A DNA stretch of 64,000 nucleotides, from NCBI GenBank assembly GCA_021299875.1, contig JAJTEW010000008.1, positions 1-64,000 on the forward strand, in the 5' to 3' direction. The position numbers and the translations under genes were made by a program. The stretch's first letter is position 1, and each line of letters starts with the position of its first letter. The DNA is from Comamonadaceae bacterium. GTDB taxonomy: Bacteria; Pseudomonadota; Gammaproteobacteria; Burkholderiales; Burkholderiaceae_C. Positions 1 through 9,766 of this stretch are shown here, one piece after another. A model generated the notes under the pieces. It was not told the origin of the DNA. It made no database searches and worked only from the letters and a program-made list of their open reading frames with translations.

Positions 1-1
1 T

Positions 2-616
2 CATGCGGGACAGGTGGCCAGCCTGGTCTTGCAAGCCCTGAGCATTTTGGAGGGCCGCACCTTGGTGTTGACCACCACTTTGCATGCCATGCGCAGCATA
101 GGCGAGCTGTTGCAGGCCCAAAGCGATGGCCGTGTTGAAGTGCTGGTGCAAGGGCAAAGCCCCAAACGACGGTTGATGGAGCGTTTTCGCGAGGGAGGAG
201 GGCAAGGCGACCCCCATGGACGCAGAGGTTGCGTGTTGGTGGCTTCCGCTTCATTTTGGGAGGGCTTTGACGTGCCCGGCGATGCTTTGCAACTGGTGGT
301 AATCGACAAACTCCCGTTTCCGCCCCCAGGCGACCCCTTGTTTGAAGCCCGCAGTCTGCGCATGACCCAGCAAGGCAAGAGCGCTTTTGCCGATCATGCG
401 CTACCAGAAGCGGTTGTGTCACTGAAACAGGGCGCAGGGCGGCTGATACGGAGTGAGACGGACCGGGGTATTTTGGTGGTCTGCGACAGCCGCTTGGTGG
501 GCATGTCTTATGGTCGTCGCTTGGTGCGAGGTTTGCCCGAGATGCGCCGCTTGGAGGACCATGACGCCTTCATGGCGGCGTTGCTTGAGCTCTCTAAGGA
601 CGCCACCAACTCTTAG
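2..616 (+). CDS. DinG/YoaA-type ATP-dependent DNA helicase, C-terminal part
   Basis: This is the last 204 codons of an XPD/Rad3-like superfamily 2 helicase; the frame is open through the left edge, so the N-terminal ATP-binding part lies outside. Two helicase motifs are visible: the motif V region FWEGFDVPG followed by VVIDKLPFPPPGDP, and motif VI QGAGRLIRSETDRG, which supplies the arginine finger. DinG/YoaA proteins are 5'-3' helicases, usually with an iron-sulfur cluster, that act in DNA repair and R-loop removal. I cannot tell DinG from YoaA without the N-terminus. The last 23 bases overlap the end of the convergent bamD. Confidence 0.85.
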   Translation, partial: HAGQVASLVLQALSILEGRTLVLTTTLHAMRSIGELLQAQSDGRVEVLVQGQSPKRRLMERFREGGGQGDPHGRRGCVLVASASFWEGFDVPGDALQLVVIDKLPFPPPGDPLFEARSLRMTQQGKSAFADHALPEAVVSLKQGAGRLIRSETDRGILVVCDSRLVGMSYGRRLVRGLPEMRRLEDHDAFMAALLELSKDATNS

Positions 617-1397
617 TGCGAGCAGGGGCCTTGTCCTGAAGGAAGACCGACTGAGGGTAATTTTTTGTCAATACGCGCAGGGCATCGTCGCGCAACACGG
701 TCATGCCCATGGCGTCATACGACTTGACCAAAATGGCCAGGGCTTCTTCGATGGCCGGTACGCCTTCGTAGTCGGAAATGGCTTGTTGGGCCCGGTTGAT
801 GGCGGCCACATGGGCGCCGCGTTTGGCGTAATAACGTGCCACATGCACTTCGTAAGCGGCCAAGGAGTTGACCACATGCGTCATGCGTTGGCGTGCATCG
901 GCGCTGTACTTGGAGTCGGGAAACCGCGTGGTCAGCTCAAGAAAAGACTCATAGGATTCCTTGGCGGCCTTTTGGTCCCGCTCTGACAAATCTTGGCGGG
1001 TCAGGAAGGAGAACATGCCCAGGTTGTCGTTGAAATTGACAACACCCTTTAAAAACAGGGCGTAGTCCAGGGCTGGGCTGGTGGGGTGCAACCGGATAAA
1101 ACGGTCCAGCGTGGCCAAAGCCTGAATTTTGTCGCCCGTTTTGAACTGCGCGTAGGCTTTGTCAATTTGGGCCTGCTGGGCCAAAACCGTTCCGGCCGCG
1201 CGTCCTTCGAGCTTTTCGTAATAACCGATGGCTTTGTCCCAAGCGCCCGCATTGACCTCGTCACGGGCTTCGCTGTAGATCTTTTCTGGGGACCAACCTG
1301 CCGTGGGGTCCTTGGGATTGTTGGCGCAGCCGCTCAGAATGAGTCCCACAGCCAATGCGAGGCTGGCTGGAACCATCGATAATCTGAAGCTATGCAT
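594..1397 (-). CDS. bamD: Outer membrane assembly lipoprotein BamD (ComL)
   Basis: BamD is the essential lipoprotein partner of BamA in the machine that inserts beta-barrel proteins into the outer membrane. The 267-residue product starts MHSFRLSMVP and has a lipobox LSGC with the lipidated cysteine at residue 24. Helical TPR-type repeats follow, beginning YSEARDEVNAGAWDKAIGYY. Length and motif order fit the family. The ATG at 1397 was chosen over a longer frame reaching 1463 because it puts the signal sequence at the N-terminus. The gene diverges from rluD with only 52 bases between the starts. A perfect TATAAT lies on this strand at 1434-1429. Confidence 0.95.
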   Translation of the reverse strand: MHSFRLSMVPASLALAVGLILSGCANNPKDPTAGWSPEKIYSEARDEVNAGAWDKAIGYYEKLEGRAAGTVLAQQAQIDKAYAQFKTGDKIQALATLDRFIRLHPTSPALDYALFLKGVVNFNDNLGMFSFLTRQDLSERDQKAAKESYESFLELTTRFPDSKYSADARQRMTHVVNSLAAYEVHVARYYAKRGAHVAAINRAQQAISDYEGVPAIEEALAILVKSYDAMGMTVLRDDALRVLTKNYPQSVFLQDKAPARTKSWWRP

Positions 1398-1449
1398 CTG
1401 TGACACCCTTGGATTGTTGAACCCTTTGATTATATCGACCGACCCCGAA
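1398..1449. promoter_or_regulatory. Divergent bamD/rluD promoter region
   Basis: The 52-base spacer between the divergent starts carries a consensus -10 hexamer, TATAAT, on the minus strand (1434-1429), about 30 bases ahead of bamD. Reading forward there is TTGGAT (1409-1414), a 16-base spacer and TATATC (1431-1436). That would start the rluD transcript only a few bases before its ATG, and no clear Shine-Dalgarno sequence precedes rluD. The two -10 elements overlap, so both promoters probably cannot be occupied at once. This is motif reading only. Confidence 0.4.
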
Positions 1450-2454
1450 ATGGATGACCCCAACCAGGCCCTCGACGACGCCGAGCGCTTGACGGATGCT
1501 GCCCAAGAGGTGCGCCAAGCTTTGGTGCCCTCTCATTTACACGGGCAGCGTTTGGACCGTGTCTTTGCCCAATTGGTCCCGGAGTTTTCCCGCAGCTATT
1601 TGCAGCAACTGATTGAACAAGGCGATGCCTTGGTGGACGGCCGAGTGACCACCAAGGTCTCGACCACGGTCCGTCTGGGGCATCAATTGCAAATCACTTT
1701 GCGTGCCACCCCGCAGTCGCAAGCCTTTGTGCCAGAGGCCATGCCCATGGATGTGGTGTTCGAGGATGAGCACCTGCGTGTGATTCACAAACCGGCTGGT
1801 TTGGTGGTGCACCCGGCGCCTGGCCATTGGGCGGGCACATTGCTCAACGGGCTTTTGGCTCTGGACCCTCAAGCCAGCAAAGTCCCTCGCGCCGGCATTG
1901 TTCATCGTTTGGACAAAGACACCAGTGGTTTGATGGTGCTTGCCCGAACGCGACAGGCCATGGACGCGCTGGTCGCTCAGATTGCGGCCCGTGAGGTGCA
2001 CCGTCAATATCTGGCCATCGCCCACAAATGTTGGGTCGGTCCTGCGCAAAAGTTTGTCGATAGCGCCATTGGCAGGGACACGGGCAACCGATTGCGCATG
2101 GCGGTCGTGGATTTGACGCATCAGTCGGGTAAAACCGCCTCCACCACTTTGGATGTCTTGGCCCAAGGTGAACGCTGCTGCTTGGTGCGGTGCACCTTGC
2201 ACACCGGGCGAACACACCAAATTCGGGTGCACATGGCCCACATCGGACATCCGCTCATTGGCGACCTTGTCTATGGCGGTTCGGCCGCTGGCGGCTTGGT
2301 TCGGCAAGCGCTTCATGCCTGGCGCTTGGGGTTTGTACACCCCATCACCGGTGTTGATTTGGATTTTCAGACCGATTGGCCGCAGGACATGGCTGCGGCA
2401 TTGCTGACACTGGGCCTCAGCTACAATCTGAAGCTTGGAATGCAAGCGGCGTAA
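1450..2454 (+). CDS. rluD: 23S rRNA pseudouridine synthase RluD
   Basis: RluD makes pseudouridines in helix 69 of 23S rRNA (1911, 1915, 1917 in E. coli), at the subunit interface. The 334-residue protein has an N-terminal S4 RNA-binding domain (about residues 18-80) and the RluA-family catalytic motif HRLDKDTSGLMVLA, with catalytic Asp155. C-terminal motifs GRTHQIRVHMAHIGHP and GDLVYGG are typical. The ATG at 1450 gives a normal start; a longer in-frame extension back to 1303 overlaps bamD and was rejected. The bamD-rluD head-to-head pairing is widespread in proteobacteria. RluC/RluA paralogues are less likely given this context. Confidence 0.93.
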   Translation: MDDPNQALDDAERLTDAAQEVRQALVPSHLHGQRLDRVFAQLVPEFSRSYLQQLIEQGDALVDGRVTTKVSTTVRLGHQLQITLRATPQSQAFVPEAMPMDVVFEDEHLRVIHKPAGLVVHPAPGHWAGTLLNGLLALDPQASKVPRAGIVHRLDKDTSGLMVLARTRQAMDALVAQIAAREVHRQYLAIAHKCWVGPAQKFVDSAIGRDTGNRLRMAVVDLTHQSGKTASTTLDVLAQGERCCLVRCTLHTGRTHQIRVHMAHIGHPLIGDLVYGGSAAGGLVRQALHAWRLGFVHPITGVDLDFQTDWPQDMAAALLTLGLSYNLKLGMQAA

Positions 2455-2534
2455 GACGCCTTGGTGCGTGCCATTCACGTCAAATCCGGTCTTGAGCCCG
2501 TGTTTGACCATGGCAGCAGCTGATTCCCCAACCT

Positions 2535-2553
2535 CGCCGTGAGGCGTTTTTTT
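2535..2553 (+). terminator. Possible weak intrinsic terminator between rluD and scpB
   Basis: A short stem CGCC/GGCG closes a GTGA (GNRA-type) tetraloop and is followed directly by seven T residues (2547-2553). The stem is only four base pairs, so efficiency is doubtful. It sits 16 bases before the scpB start and might instead act as a leader element. Confidence 0.35.
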
Positions 2554-2569
2554 CCGAAAGACCGACACC

Positions 2570-3250
2570 ATGAACTTGGTGCAAGCCAAGCGTGTTCTGG
2601 AAACGGCCTTACTCACCGCCGGGCAGCCTTTGTCCTTGCGTGATCTGCGCGTTTTATATGACGATGAGCTTGGGGCTGACACTCTGCGCTTGATGCTGCA
2701 AGACATCGAACTCGAATGGGCCCACAAAGGCTTGGAGTTGACCCACGTGGCCAGCGGCTGGCGTTTCCAAAGCCGCCCAGAGCTGCGCTCTTATTTGGAC
2801 CGTTTACATCCCGAAAAACCCCCCAAATACACGCGCGCTGTTCTCGAAACCTTGGCCATCATCGCCTACCGTCAACCTGTCACCCGTGGCGACATGGAAG
2901 ACATTCGTGGGGTCACCATTGGCGCTCAGATCATCAAGCAGTTGGAAGACCGTGGGTGGGTGGAAGTGATTGGTCACCGTGAGACCGTAGGTCGCCCCAG
3001 CCTGTTTGCCACGACCCGTCAATTTCTGGACGATTTGGGCCTGGCTTCGTTGGACCAGCTTCCCCTTTTGTCTCAGGTTGATCCCCAGATGTCGGCTTTG
3101 GCTGGCATGCTCGAAGAGGCGCCTTTGCAAGCGAGCCTGTCTCTGGATGAGGTGTTGGACGATCCCCCGGCCAAATCAGAGACCCTCTCCATCTTGCCCG
3201 ATGCCGCCCTTTTAACCGCCCCGAACAGGGACGAAACCCCCAACACATGA
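2570..3250 (+). CDS. scpB: Segregation and condensation protein ScpB
   Basis: ScpB is the winged-helix kite subunit that works with ScpA and SMC in chromosome condensation and segregation. The 226-residue protein shows the diagnostic core: [33 protein letters not shown], seen here as its parts [17 protein letters not shown] and [11 protein letters not shown], then [18 protein letters not shown]. No scpA lies beside it; upstream is rluD. The gene overlaps rluB by four bases (ATGA at 3247-3250), so the two are probably translationally coupled, an arrangement common in proteobacteria. Confidence 0.93.
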   Translation: MNLVQAKRVLETALLTAGQPLSLRDLRVLYDDELGADTLRLMLQDIELEWAHKGLELTHVASGWRFQSRPELRSYLDRLHPEKPPKYTRAVLETLAIIAYRQPVTRGDMEDIRGVTIGAQIIKQLEDRGWVEVIGHRETVGRPSLFATTRQFLDDLGLASLDQLPLLSQVDPQMSALAGMLEEAPLQASLSLDEVLDDPPAKSETLSILPDAALLTAPNRDETPNT

Positions 3251-4455
3251 ACGATCAAGATTCCAAAGACCCCAAGCACAATGCTGGCGTTTACGCCAAA
3301 CGCCAGCCGGGTGCAATGACGCAAGCGCTGCAGGTTTCATTCAAACCCATCGCCTTGGCCGATGTGGTGTCAGGCCAATTTGACGAAGATGAAGGCGCCG
3401 AGTCTTTGGCAGAAGATTTGGGCAAGCGGGTTTTGGCCCCTCAATCCGACTCTCCCAAGTTGCACAAGGTGCTCGCTCAAGCGGGCATGGGCTCGCGCCT
3501 TGAGATGGAAAAGTTGATCACTGAAGGCAGAATTGCGGTGAACAATGAACCAGCCCACGTGGGGCAGCGCGTTCAATATGGCGACCAGATCAAGGTGGAT
3601 GGCAAGCCCATTCGCATCCGAATTGACCCGCCGCCAGCCCGTGTGATCGCTTACCACAAGCCCGCGGGTGAGATCGTCAGCCACGATGATCCACAAAACC
3701 GGCCTTCTGTTTTTCGCAAGTTGCCTCGTTTGCAAAACGGCAAGTGGCAGTCTGTGGGGCGCTTGGACCTCAACACGGAAGGGCTTTTGCTGTTCACCAG
3801 TTCAGGCGAGTTGGCCAATCAGCTGATGCACCCCCGCTTCGGTTTGGAGCGAGAGTATGCAGTGCGTGTGCTGGGTGCTCTGAGCAAAGACGAAAAACAC
3901 CGACTGTTGGATGGCGTCATGTTGGACGATGGTCCCGCCCAGTTTGGATCGATTGAGGACGGTGGCGGGGAGGGGTCCAATTGTTGGTACCGCGTCACCA
4001 TCTCTGAAGGCCGTAACCGCGAGGTGCGCCGCATGATGGAGTCTGTGGGCCATGCGGTGAGCCGGCTGATCCGCATCCGTTATGGCGCCATGGTTTTGCC
4101 GCACGGCTTGCGCCGAGGTGCTTGGCTGGAGTTGGACGAGGCCGACATTCGATCGCTGATGCGCGCCGCCGGAACTTCGGAGCGTCCCCGCGCCGTCACC
4201 GAGCCCGCAGCACGCACCAACCGCAACGACAGGCGTCCTCGAACCGGGGGTCAAGGGCGAGCAGGAACGGCCGTACCCCGAGCCAAGCCAGCGGCCAAGC
4301 CCAATCAATCGCCCGGTGGATCAGGCTTGCATTCCAAAGCCGATGCCCCCAAAAGTGAAGCCAAATACATCGGCGCAGAGAGCTTCAATCGCTTGAAAAA
4401 AGTGCCGGGTGGCCCGGGTCGAGGTGGACGGGGTGCCGGCAGCAGCAGCCGTTGA
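3247..4455 (+). CDS. rluB: 23S rRNA pseudouridine(2605) synthase RluB
   Basis: RluB modifies U2605 of 23S rRNA. An S4 domain (about residues 75-120, [13 protein letters not shown]) precedes the RsuA/RluB-type catalytic segment [13 protein letters not shown] with Asp174 as catalytic residue; [16 protein letters not shown] follows. At 402 residues it is longer than the catalytic core because of an N-terminal extension of about 70 residues and a basic C-terminal tail of about 100 residues rich in Arg, Gly, Ala and Pro, ending [12 protein letters not shown]. Such disordered tails are common in beta-proteobacterial RluB and probably aid RNA binding. It overlaps scpB by four bases. Confidence 0.92.
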   Translation: MNDQDSKDPKHNAGVYAKRQPGAMTQALQVSFKPIALADVVSGQFDEDEGAESLAEDLGKRVLAPQSDSPKLHKVLAQAGMGSRLEMEKLITEGRIAVNNEPAHVGQRVQYGDQIKVDGKPIRIRIDPPPARVIAYHKPAGEIVSHDDPQNRPSVFRKLPRLQNGKWQSVGRLDLNTEGLLLFTSSGELANQLMHPRFGLEREYAVRVLGALSKDEKHRLLDGVMLDDGPAQFGSIEDGGGEGSNCWYRVTISEGRNREVRRMMESVGHAVSRLIRIRYGAMVLPHGLRRGAWLELDEADIRSLMRAAGTSERPRAVTEPAARTNRNDRRPRTGGQGRAGTAVPRAKPAAKPNQSPGGSGLHSKADAPKSEAKYIGAESFNRLKKVPGGPGRGGRGAGSSSR

Positions 4456-4604
4456 ACTGGCTTGTTTATGGCCATGGCGACCTCTTGGGCTGAGACCCTT
4501 GCGACTGCGGGGTCGAGGTCTTTGTCAGCCCCGCTGAGGTTAGAATAAATGGCTTTGCAGCAAGGCAAAATTGCTTTATAAAACTCTTGAAACAGGAAAA
4601 AACC

Positions 4605-5030
4605 ATGGCCATCGAACGCACCCTCTCCATCATCAAGCCAGACGCCGTTGCCAAGAACGTCATCGGCCAAATTTATGCCCGATTTGAAGCTGCCGGCCTC
4701 AAAGTGGTTGCAGCCAAGATGGTGCACCTGTCGCGCGGCGAAGCCGAACAGTTTTATGGCGTTCACAAGGCCCGCCCCTTCTTCAAAGATTTGGTTGATT
4801 TCATGATCTCTGGCCCGGTGATGATTCAAGCCTTGGAAGGCGAGAATGCCATTGCGAAAAACCGCGATCTGATGGGCGCCACTGACCCCAAGAAAGCCGA
4901 CGCTGGGACCATCCGTGCCGACTTCGCTGACAGCATTGACGCCAACGCCGTCCATGGTTCTGACGCGCCTGAAACAGCGGCTGTAGAAATCGCATTCTTC
5001 TTTGCTGGTCTGAACGTCTACGCACGCTGA
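4605..5030 (+). CDS. ndk: Nucleoside diphosphate kinase
   Basis: Ndk transfers the gamma phosphate of ATP to other nucleoside diphosphates through a phosphohistidine. The 141-residue protein begins [15 protein letters not shown] and has the active-site segment [12 protein letters not shown] with phosphoacceptor His117. The ATG at 4605 follows an AGGAAAA ribosome site; an in-frame TTG at 4587 was rejected. A 149-base gap separates it from rluB. This gap holds a possible -10 (TAGAAT, 4541-4546) but no convincing -35. Next to rlmN it forms the conserved ndk-rlmN pair. Confidence 0.96.
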   Translation: MAIERTLSIIKPDAVAKNVIGQIYARFEAAGLKVVAAKMVHLSRGEAEQFYGVHKARPFFKDLVDFMISGPVMIQALEGENAIAKNRDLMGATDPKKADAGTIRADFADSIDANAVHGSDAPETAAVEIAFFFAGLNVYAR

Positions 5031-5063
5031 TCGCGTTGCGGCCCTAGCCCGTCCCCCAACCCC

Positions 5064-6203
5064 ATGACGGCCAACCTTCTCGAGTTTGATCTGGATGGTT
5101 TGGCCGTTTTTTGTGAGGGGCTGGGTGAAAAGCGTTTCCGGGCCACCCAGTTGTTCCGCTGGATTCACCAGCGGGGCGCTTCGGATTTCGACGAAATGAG
5201 CGACTTGGCCAAGTCGCTGAGACAAAAGCTACAGGTTCATGCCCACATCTCGGCCTTGCCTGTGATCAGCCAACACATTTCCAGTGATGGCACCATCAAG
5301 TGGCTGTTTGATGTCGGTGATGGCAACGCCATTGAGTCGGTGTTCATCCCTGAAGACGACCGGGGCACTTTGTGCATTTCGTCTCAAGCCGGTTGTGCTG
5401 TGGGTTGCCGCTTTTGCTCCACCGGCCACCAAGGATTCAGCCGCAATTTGACCACGGGTGAGATCCTGGCGCAGCTGTGGTTTGCCGAACATTTCTTGCG
5501 CAAGCACCTGAATTCCCCCGACCGGGTGATCTCCAATGTGGTGATGATGGGCATGGGTGAACCCTTGCAAAACTACACGGTCTTGGTGCCTGCTTTGCGC
5601 GCTATGCTCGATGACCACGGTTATGGCTTGTCGCGTCGCCGTGTCACGGTGTCGACCTCGGGCGTGGTGCCCATGATGGAGCGCCTTTCGGCCGATTGCC
5701 CGGTGGCTTTGGCGGTGTCCTTGCATGCCCCCAACGATGCGCTGCGCGACAACTTGGTGCCGCTCAACCGCAAATACGCGCTGAATGAACTCATGCAAGC
5801 TTGCATTGCTTATTTGGCCCATGCGCCACGCGACTTCATCACCTTTGAATACTGCATGCTCGATGGCGTCAACGACCAAGCCGAGCATGCCAGTCAATTG
5901 GTGGATTTGGTGCAAAAGCACGCTCGCCAAGGGCTGCGTTGCAAGTTCAACTTGATTCCCTTCAATCCTTTCCCGGCCTCTGGTTTGCTGCGCTCACCCC
6001 ACGCCCGTGTGCAGGCCTTTGCCAAGCAGCTTCAAGACGCGGGTCTTGTCACCACGGTGCGCAAAACACGGGGCGATGACATCGACGCTGCGTGTGGGCA
6101 GTTGGCTGGCGATGTGAAGGACCGCACCCAAGTTCAGTCCCGTATGGCCCAGCAGCGTGTCGTGCCTTTGGTGCCTTATCCTTCACGCGCAAACCAGGAG
6201 TGA
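5064..6203 (+). CDS. rlmN: Dual-specificity RNA methyltransferase RlmN
   Basis: RlmN is a radical-SAM enzyme that methylates C2 of A2503 in 23S rRNA and A37 in some tRNAs. The 379-residue protein carries the CX3CX2C cluster motif (Cys111, Cys115, Cys118, in [11 protein letters not shown]), the GMGEPL segment and a C-terminal [19 protein letters not shown] containing the methyl-carrying cysteine region. The gene sits 33 bases after ndk and only four bases before the rodZ-like gene. In many relatives a pilW/pilF gene lies between rlmN and rodZ; here it is absent. Confidence 0.96.
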   Translation: MTANLLEFDLDGLAVFCEGLGEKRFRATQLFRWIHQRGASDFDEMSDLAKSLRQKLQVHAHISALPVISQHISSDGTIKWLFDVGDGNAIESVFIPEDDRGTLCISSQAGCAVGCRFCSTGHQGFSRNLTTGEILAQLWFAEHFLRKHLNSPDRVISNVVMMGMGEPLQNYTVLVPALRAMLDDHGYGLSRRRVTVSTSGVVPMMERLSADCPVALAVSLHAPNDALRDNLVPLNRKYALNELMQACIAYLAHAPRDFITFEYCMLDGVNDQAEHASQLVDLVQKHARQGLRCKFNLIPFNPFPASGLLRSPHARVQAFAKQLQDAGLVTTVRKTRGDDIDAACGQLAGDVKDRTQVQSRMAQQRVVPLVPYPSRANQE

Positions 6204-6207
6204 TCGC

Positions 6208-7113
6208 ATGACCAGCCATGCCGTATCCGAGAGCCCTCCGAACTTGTCGGCCGGTCAACTGCTGCGTGAGGCCAGACTCAAGGCGGGCGTTCATGTGGCG
6301 GTTTTGTCCATCAACCTCAAAGTACCGGTTCGACAGTTGGAAGCACTAGAAGCCAATGAGTTCGATGCCAACAAAGGGCCGGTTTTTTACCGGGGTTTGG
6401 CCGCCAGCGTGTGCCGGCAATTGAATCTCGATCCGGCCCCCGTTTTGGCACTTTTGCCGCGCCCATCAGGGCAGCTCGAAGCCGGCAAGCACATGCTTCA
6501 ACCCACAGCACCCCAGAGATCATCTAAAAGCGATACGTTTCAATCACGTTCTTCTTTAAAAGTATTCAGTTTTGGCGCCTTGCTGTTGGCTTTGACCTTG
6601 TCATTTGTTTGGATGCCCTCACCGCTTGAATGGACAGGGATGGAGGGCGTCAAACTGCCATGGACAAGCCCCGATTCGCCTGCCGAAGTGACACAAGAAG
6701 TCCAGATGGTGCCGTCACAATTGAGCACCAATTCGGTTCTTTTGCCGGTGCCTGTGGTGCCATTGAGCCCATCCGTCGCCATGACACCCCCCTCGGTCCC
6801 TGCCCCCGTCATGCCCCATCTGAACACAGCCGCCAACAGTTCCGGCGTGGCTGTGTTGCCCAAGGCTTCAAACTCAGTACCATGGGTCTTTTCGGCCTCT
6901 GCTGAAAGCTGGTTGGAACTGCGAGACGCTCAAAATTCAGTGGTTTGGAGCGGTGTTTTGAAGGCTGGCGACACCACACGGATTGAGAGTCCCTTGCCCG
7001 TTCGCGTGGTGGTCGGCCGTGCTCAGTCGGTGAGTGTCACCTTGCGCGGCGCGCCTTTTGATTTGAAGCCACACACCCAAGTGGCTGTGGCACGGTTTGA
7101 AGTGAAGGAGTAA
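6208..7113 (+). CDS. rodZ: RodZ-like helix-turn-helix membrane protein
   Basis: RodZ links the MreB cytoskeleton to the inner membrane and helps set rod shape. The 301-residue product has a Cro/CI-type helix-turn-helix at about residues 14-75 ([16 protein letters not shown]), one membrane span at about 119-137 and, after a Pro/Val/Ser-rich linker, a C-terminal DUF4115-type beta domain (about 225-300). This layout is typical of RodZ. The ATG at 6208 follows an AGGAG sequence. It lies in the conserved run rlmN-rodZ-ispG-hisS. The symbol rests on architecture plus synteny. Confidence 0.85.
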   Translation: MTSHAVSESPPNLSAGQLLREARLKAGVHVAVLSINLKVPVRQLEALEANEFDANKGPVFYRGLAASVCRQLNLDPAPVLALLPRPSGQLEAGKHMLQPTAPQRSSKSDTFQSRSSLKVFSFGALLLALTLSFVWMPSPLEWTGMEGVKLPWTSPDSPAEVTQEVQMVPSQLSTNSVLLPVPVVPLSPSVAMTPPSVPAPVMPHLNTAANSSGVAVLPKASNSVPWVFSASAESWLELRDAQNSVVWSGVLKAGDTTRIESPLPVRVVVGRAQSVSVTLRGAPFDLKPHTQVAVARFEVKE

Positions 7114-7115
7114 TC

Positions 7116-8405
7116 ATGTCTTTGGTTTTGACTTCGTCATCGGCAGGTCCGATTGAAATTGCCAAACCTATCAAGCGAGTCAGTCGGCAATCCCATGTGG
7201 TTTGGGGTTCCAAAGTGGTCACCGTGGGTGGCGGCGCACCTGTCAGGGTCCAATCCATGACCAACACGGACACCGTGGATGTCATTGGCACGGCCATTCA
7301 AGTCAAAGAGCTGGCGATTGCGGGCTCTGAGATGGTGCGCATCACGGTCAACACCCCTGAAGCCGCCGAGGCGGTGCCGCACATCCGTGATCAACTTGAC
7401 AAAATGGGCATCGATGTCCCATTGATCGGCGACTTCCATTACAACGGACACCGCTTGCTGACCGATTACCCAGCGTGCGCCGAGGCGCTGTCCAAATACC
7501 GCATCAATCCCGGCAACGTGGGCAAAGGTGACAAGCGCGATGTGCAGTTTGGTCAGATGATCGAAGCGGCCATGCGCTGGAACAAGCCCATCCGCATCGG
7601 GGTCAACTGGGGCAGTCTTGACCAAGACCTTTTGGCAGAACTGATGGATGTGAACAGCCAGCGTGCAGCGCCGTGGGAAGCCCGGCAAGTGATGTACGAG
7701 GCTTTGATCGCTTCGGCCATTTCATCGGCGCAGCGGGCAGAGGAAATGGGTTTATCTGGCGACCAAATCACGCTGTCTTGCAAAGTGTCTGGCGTTCAGG
7801 ATTTGATCTCCGTTTACCGTGAGCTTGGCCGCAGAACCGACTACGTTTTGCATTTGGGTTTAACCGAAGCGGGCATGGGCACCAAGGGCACGGTGGCCTC
7901 GGCGGCTGCTTTGTCCGTGCTGCTGCAAGAGGGCATTGGCGACACCATTCGCGTCTCGCTCACCCCGCAGCCGGGTGAGGCGCGCACTCAAGAGGTGGTG
8001 ATCGCGTCCGAGATTTTGCAGTCGCTGGGTTTGCGCATTTTTGTGCCCAGCGTGACGGCCTGCCCTGGCTGCGGCCGCACCACCAGCAGCACCTTCCAGG
8101 AACTGGCCAAGCAAATTGACGACTTTTTGCGCGCCCAAATGCCCGTCTGGCGTGTGCGCTACCCCGGAGTGGAAAACCTCAAGGTGGCCGTGATGGGCTG
8201 CATCGTGAATGGCCCGGGGGAGAGTAAGCACGCCGACATCGGCATCAGCCTGCCGGGCACCGGTGAAGCGCCAGCTGCGCCAGTGTTCATCGATGGTGAA
8301 AAGCGGCTGACTTTGCGCGGTGAAGGCATTGCGCAAGAGTTCCAGGTGTTGGTTGAAAATTACATTGAGAACCGTTTTGGTTCCAGATCTGCTGAGAAAA
8401 AATGA
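7116..8405 (+). CDS. ispG: (E)-4-hydroxy-3-methylbut-2-enyl-diphosphate synthase IspG
   Basis: IspG (GcpE) is the 4Fe-4S enzyme of the penultimate step of the MEP isoprenoid pathway, converting MEcPP to HMBPP. The 429-residue protein has the TIM-barrel start of this family ([13 protein letters not shown]) and the cluster ligands CPGCGRT (Cys316, Cys319) and [10 protein letters not shown] (Cys362). Length is normal for the long proteobacterial form. It follows rodZ by two bases and overlaps hisS by four (ATGA), so translation of the three genes is probably coupled. Confidence 0.97.
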   Translation: MSLVLTSSSAGPIEIAKPIKRVSRQSHVVWGSKVVTVGGGAPVRVQSMTNTDTVDVIGTAIQVKELAIAGSEMVRITVNTPEAAEAVPHIRDQLDKMGIDVPLIGDFHYNGHRLLTDYPACAEALSKYRINPGNVGKGDKRDVQFGQMIEAAMRWNKPIRIGVNWGSLDQDLLAELMDVNSQRAAPWEARQVMYEALIASAISSAQRAEEMGLSGDQITLSCKVSGVQDLISVYRELGRRTDYVLHLGLTEAGMGTKGTVASAAALSVLLQEGIGDTIRVSLTPQPGEARTQEVVIASEILQSLGLRIFVPSVTACPGCGRTTSSTFQELAKQIDDFLRAQMPVWRVRYPGVENLKVAVMGCIVNGPGESKHADIGISLPGTGEAPAAPVFIDGEKRLTLRGEGIAQEFQVLVENYIENRFGSRSAEKK

Positions 8406-9742
8406 GTGAGTCGCTGAAAGAACAAACGCCCAAGCTGGTCAAAGCTCAGAAGTTGGTGGGCGTCAAGGGCATGAACGATATCCTGCCGCCTGATTCGGCG
8501 CGCTGGGAGTGGTTGGAGGGTCAGGTGCGCAGTTTGATGGCGCGTTACGCCTACCGCAATGTGCGCCTGCCCATCGTGGAGCCCACGGCGCTGTTTGTGC
8601 GTGGTTTGGGTGAGGTGACCGACATCGTCGAAAAGGAGATGTACTCCTTTGAAGACCGCTTGAACGGCGAGCAACTCACCTTGCGCCCTGAAGGTACAGC
8701 GGGCTTGGTGCGCTCGGTCGTCGAGCACAACCTGCTGTACGAAGGCGGCAAGCGCCTGTATTACATGGGCCCGATGTTCCGCCACGAGCGTCCGCAGCGC
8801 GGCCGCTACCGTCAGTTCCACCAGATTGGTGCCGAAGTGCTGGGTTTTGGCGGCCCGGAGGTCGATGCCGAACTGATCCTGCTGGCCAACGACCTGTGGA
8901 AAGTGTTGGGTCTGAAAGACGTGCGACTGGAACTCAACAGCTTGGGTCAGCCCTTGGAGCGCCAGGCCCACCGTGCCGCCCTGATTGCCCATTTGGAGCG
9001 GCACAGCGAGGTGCTGGACGAAGAAGCCCAACGCCGCCTGCACACCAACCCACTGCGCATTTTGGACACCAAGAACCCGGCCATGCAAAGCGTGGTGGAG
9101 TCGGCTCCGCGCCTGCTCGACTTTTTGGGTGAGGCCTCTATGACGCACTTCAACGCGGTCAAAGCGATGTTGGATGTCAATGGCGTGGCCTACAGCATCA
9201 ACCCGCGCTTGGTGCGTGGCATGGATTACTACAACCTCACGGTGTTTGAGTTCATCACCACCAGCCTGGGCTCGCAAGGCACGATTTGTGGCGGGGGTCG
9301 GTATGACTATTTGGTAGAACAGGTCGGCGGCAAGCCAGCCCCTGCCGTGGGCTGGGCTTTGGGGGTCGAGCGTGTGCTTGAACTCATCAAGGAGCAGGGC
9401 GAGGCTTTGCCTGACTTGGCCCCCGATGTGTACGCCATCATCCCCGAGACCGCCGCCTTGCCGGTGGCCATGCAGGTGCTGCAAACCTTGCGCGCCTGCG
9501 GCGTTTCGGCCCACATGCACGCAGGCAGCGGCGAGGGCATGGGCATGGGCATGGGCAGCATGAAGTCTCAATTTAAAAAAGCCGACGGCTCGGGTGCCCG
9601 CTTTGCCTTGGTTTTTGGAGCCGAAGAATTGGGCCGGGGCCAGGTGGCGATCAAATCGTTGCGCGACGGCGAAGGTGCCCAACGCACCGAGTCTCTGCTC
9701 GCGGTGGCAGACTGGGCCCACAGCCTACAATCTCCGTCTTGA
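8402..9742 (+). CDS. hisS: Histidyl-tRNA synthetase
   Basis: HisRS charges tRNA-His. The 446-residue class II synthetase shows motif 2 [17 protein letters not shown] and the histidine-specific loops [14 protein letters not shown] and GGGRYDYLV; the anticodon-binding domain starts near residue 345. An oddity lies in that domain: residues 379-387 read GMGMGMGSM, encoded by three perfect GGCATG hexamers plus a variant, where relatives usually have only a few glycines before KxQF. The gene overlaps ispG by four bases and is followed 24 bases later by yfgM. Confidence 0.96.
   Translation: MSESLKEQTPKLVKAQKLVGVKGMNDILPPDSARWEWLEGQVRSLMARYAYRNVRLPIVEPTALFVRGLGEVTDIVEKEMYSFEDRLNGEQLTLRPEGTAGLVRSVVEHNLLYEGGKRLYYMGPMFRHERPQRGRYRQFHQIGAEVLGFGGPEVDAELILLANDLWKVLGLKDVRLELNSLGQPLERQAHRAALIAHLERHSEVLDEEAQRRLHTNPLRILDTKNPAMQSVVESAPRLLDFLGEASMTHFNAVKAMLDVNGVAYSINPRLVRGMDYYNLTVFEFITTSLGSQGTICGGGRYDYLVEQVGGKPAPAVGWALGVERVLELIKEQGEALPDLAPDVYAIIPETAALPVAMQVLQTLRACGVSAHMHAGSGEGMGMGMGSMKSQFKKADGSGARFALVFGAEELGRGQVAIKSLRDGEGAQRTESLLAVADWAHSLQSPS
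9536..9562 (+). repeat. GGCATG hexamer repeat inside hisS
   Basis: Three perfect tandem GGCATG units (9536-9553) are followed by the variant GGCAGCATG. They encode a Gly-Met run in the anticodon-binding domain of HisRS. Because the unit is six bases, slippage would change length without breaking the frame. Confidence 0.8.
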
Positions 9743-9766
9743 TGTTTACCGAATAATTCCTACACC

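Noticed and set aside
8360..9721. 453-codon minus-strand open frame opposite hisS
   Set aside because: Same codon-bias artefact; the forward strand encodes an unmistakable HisRS.
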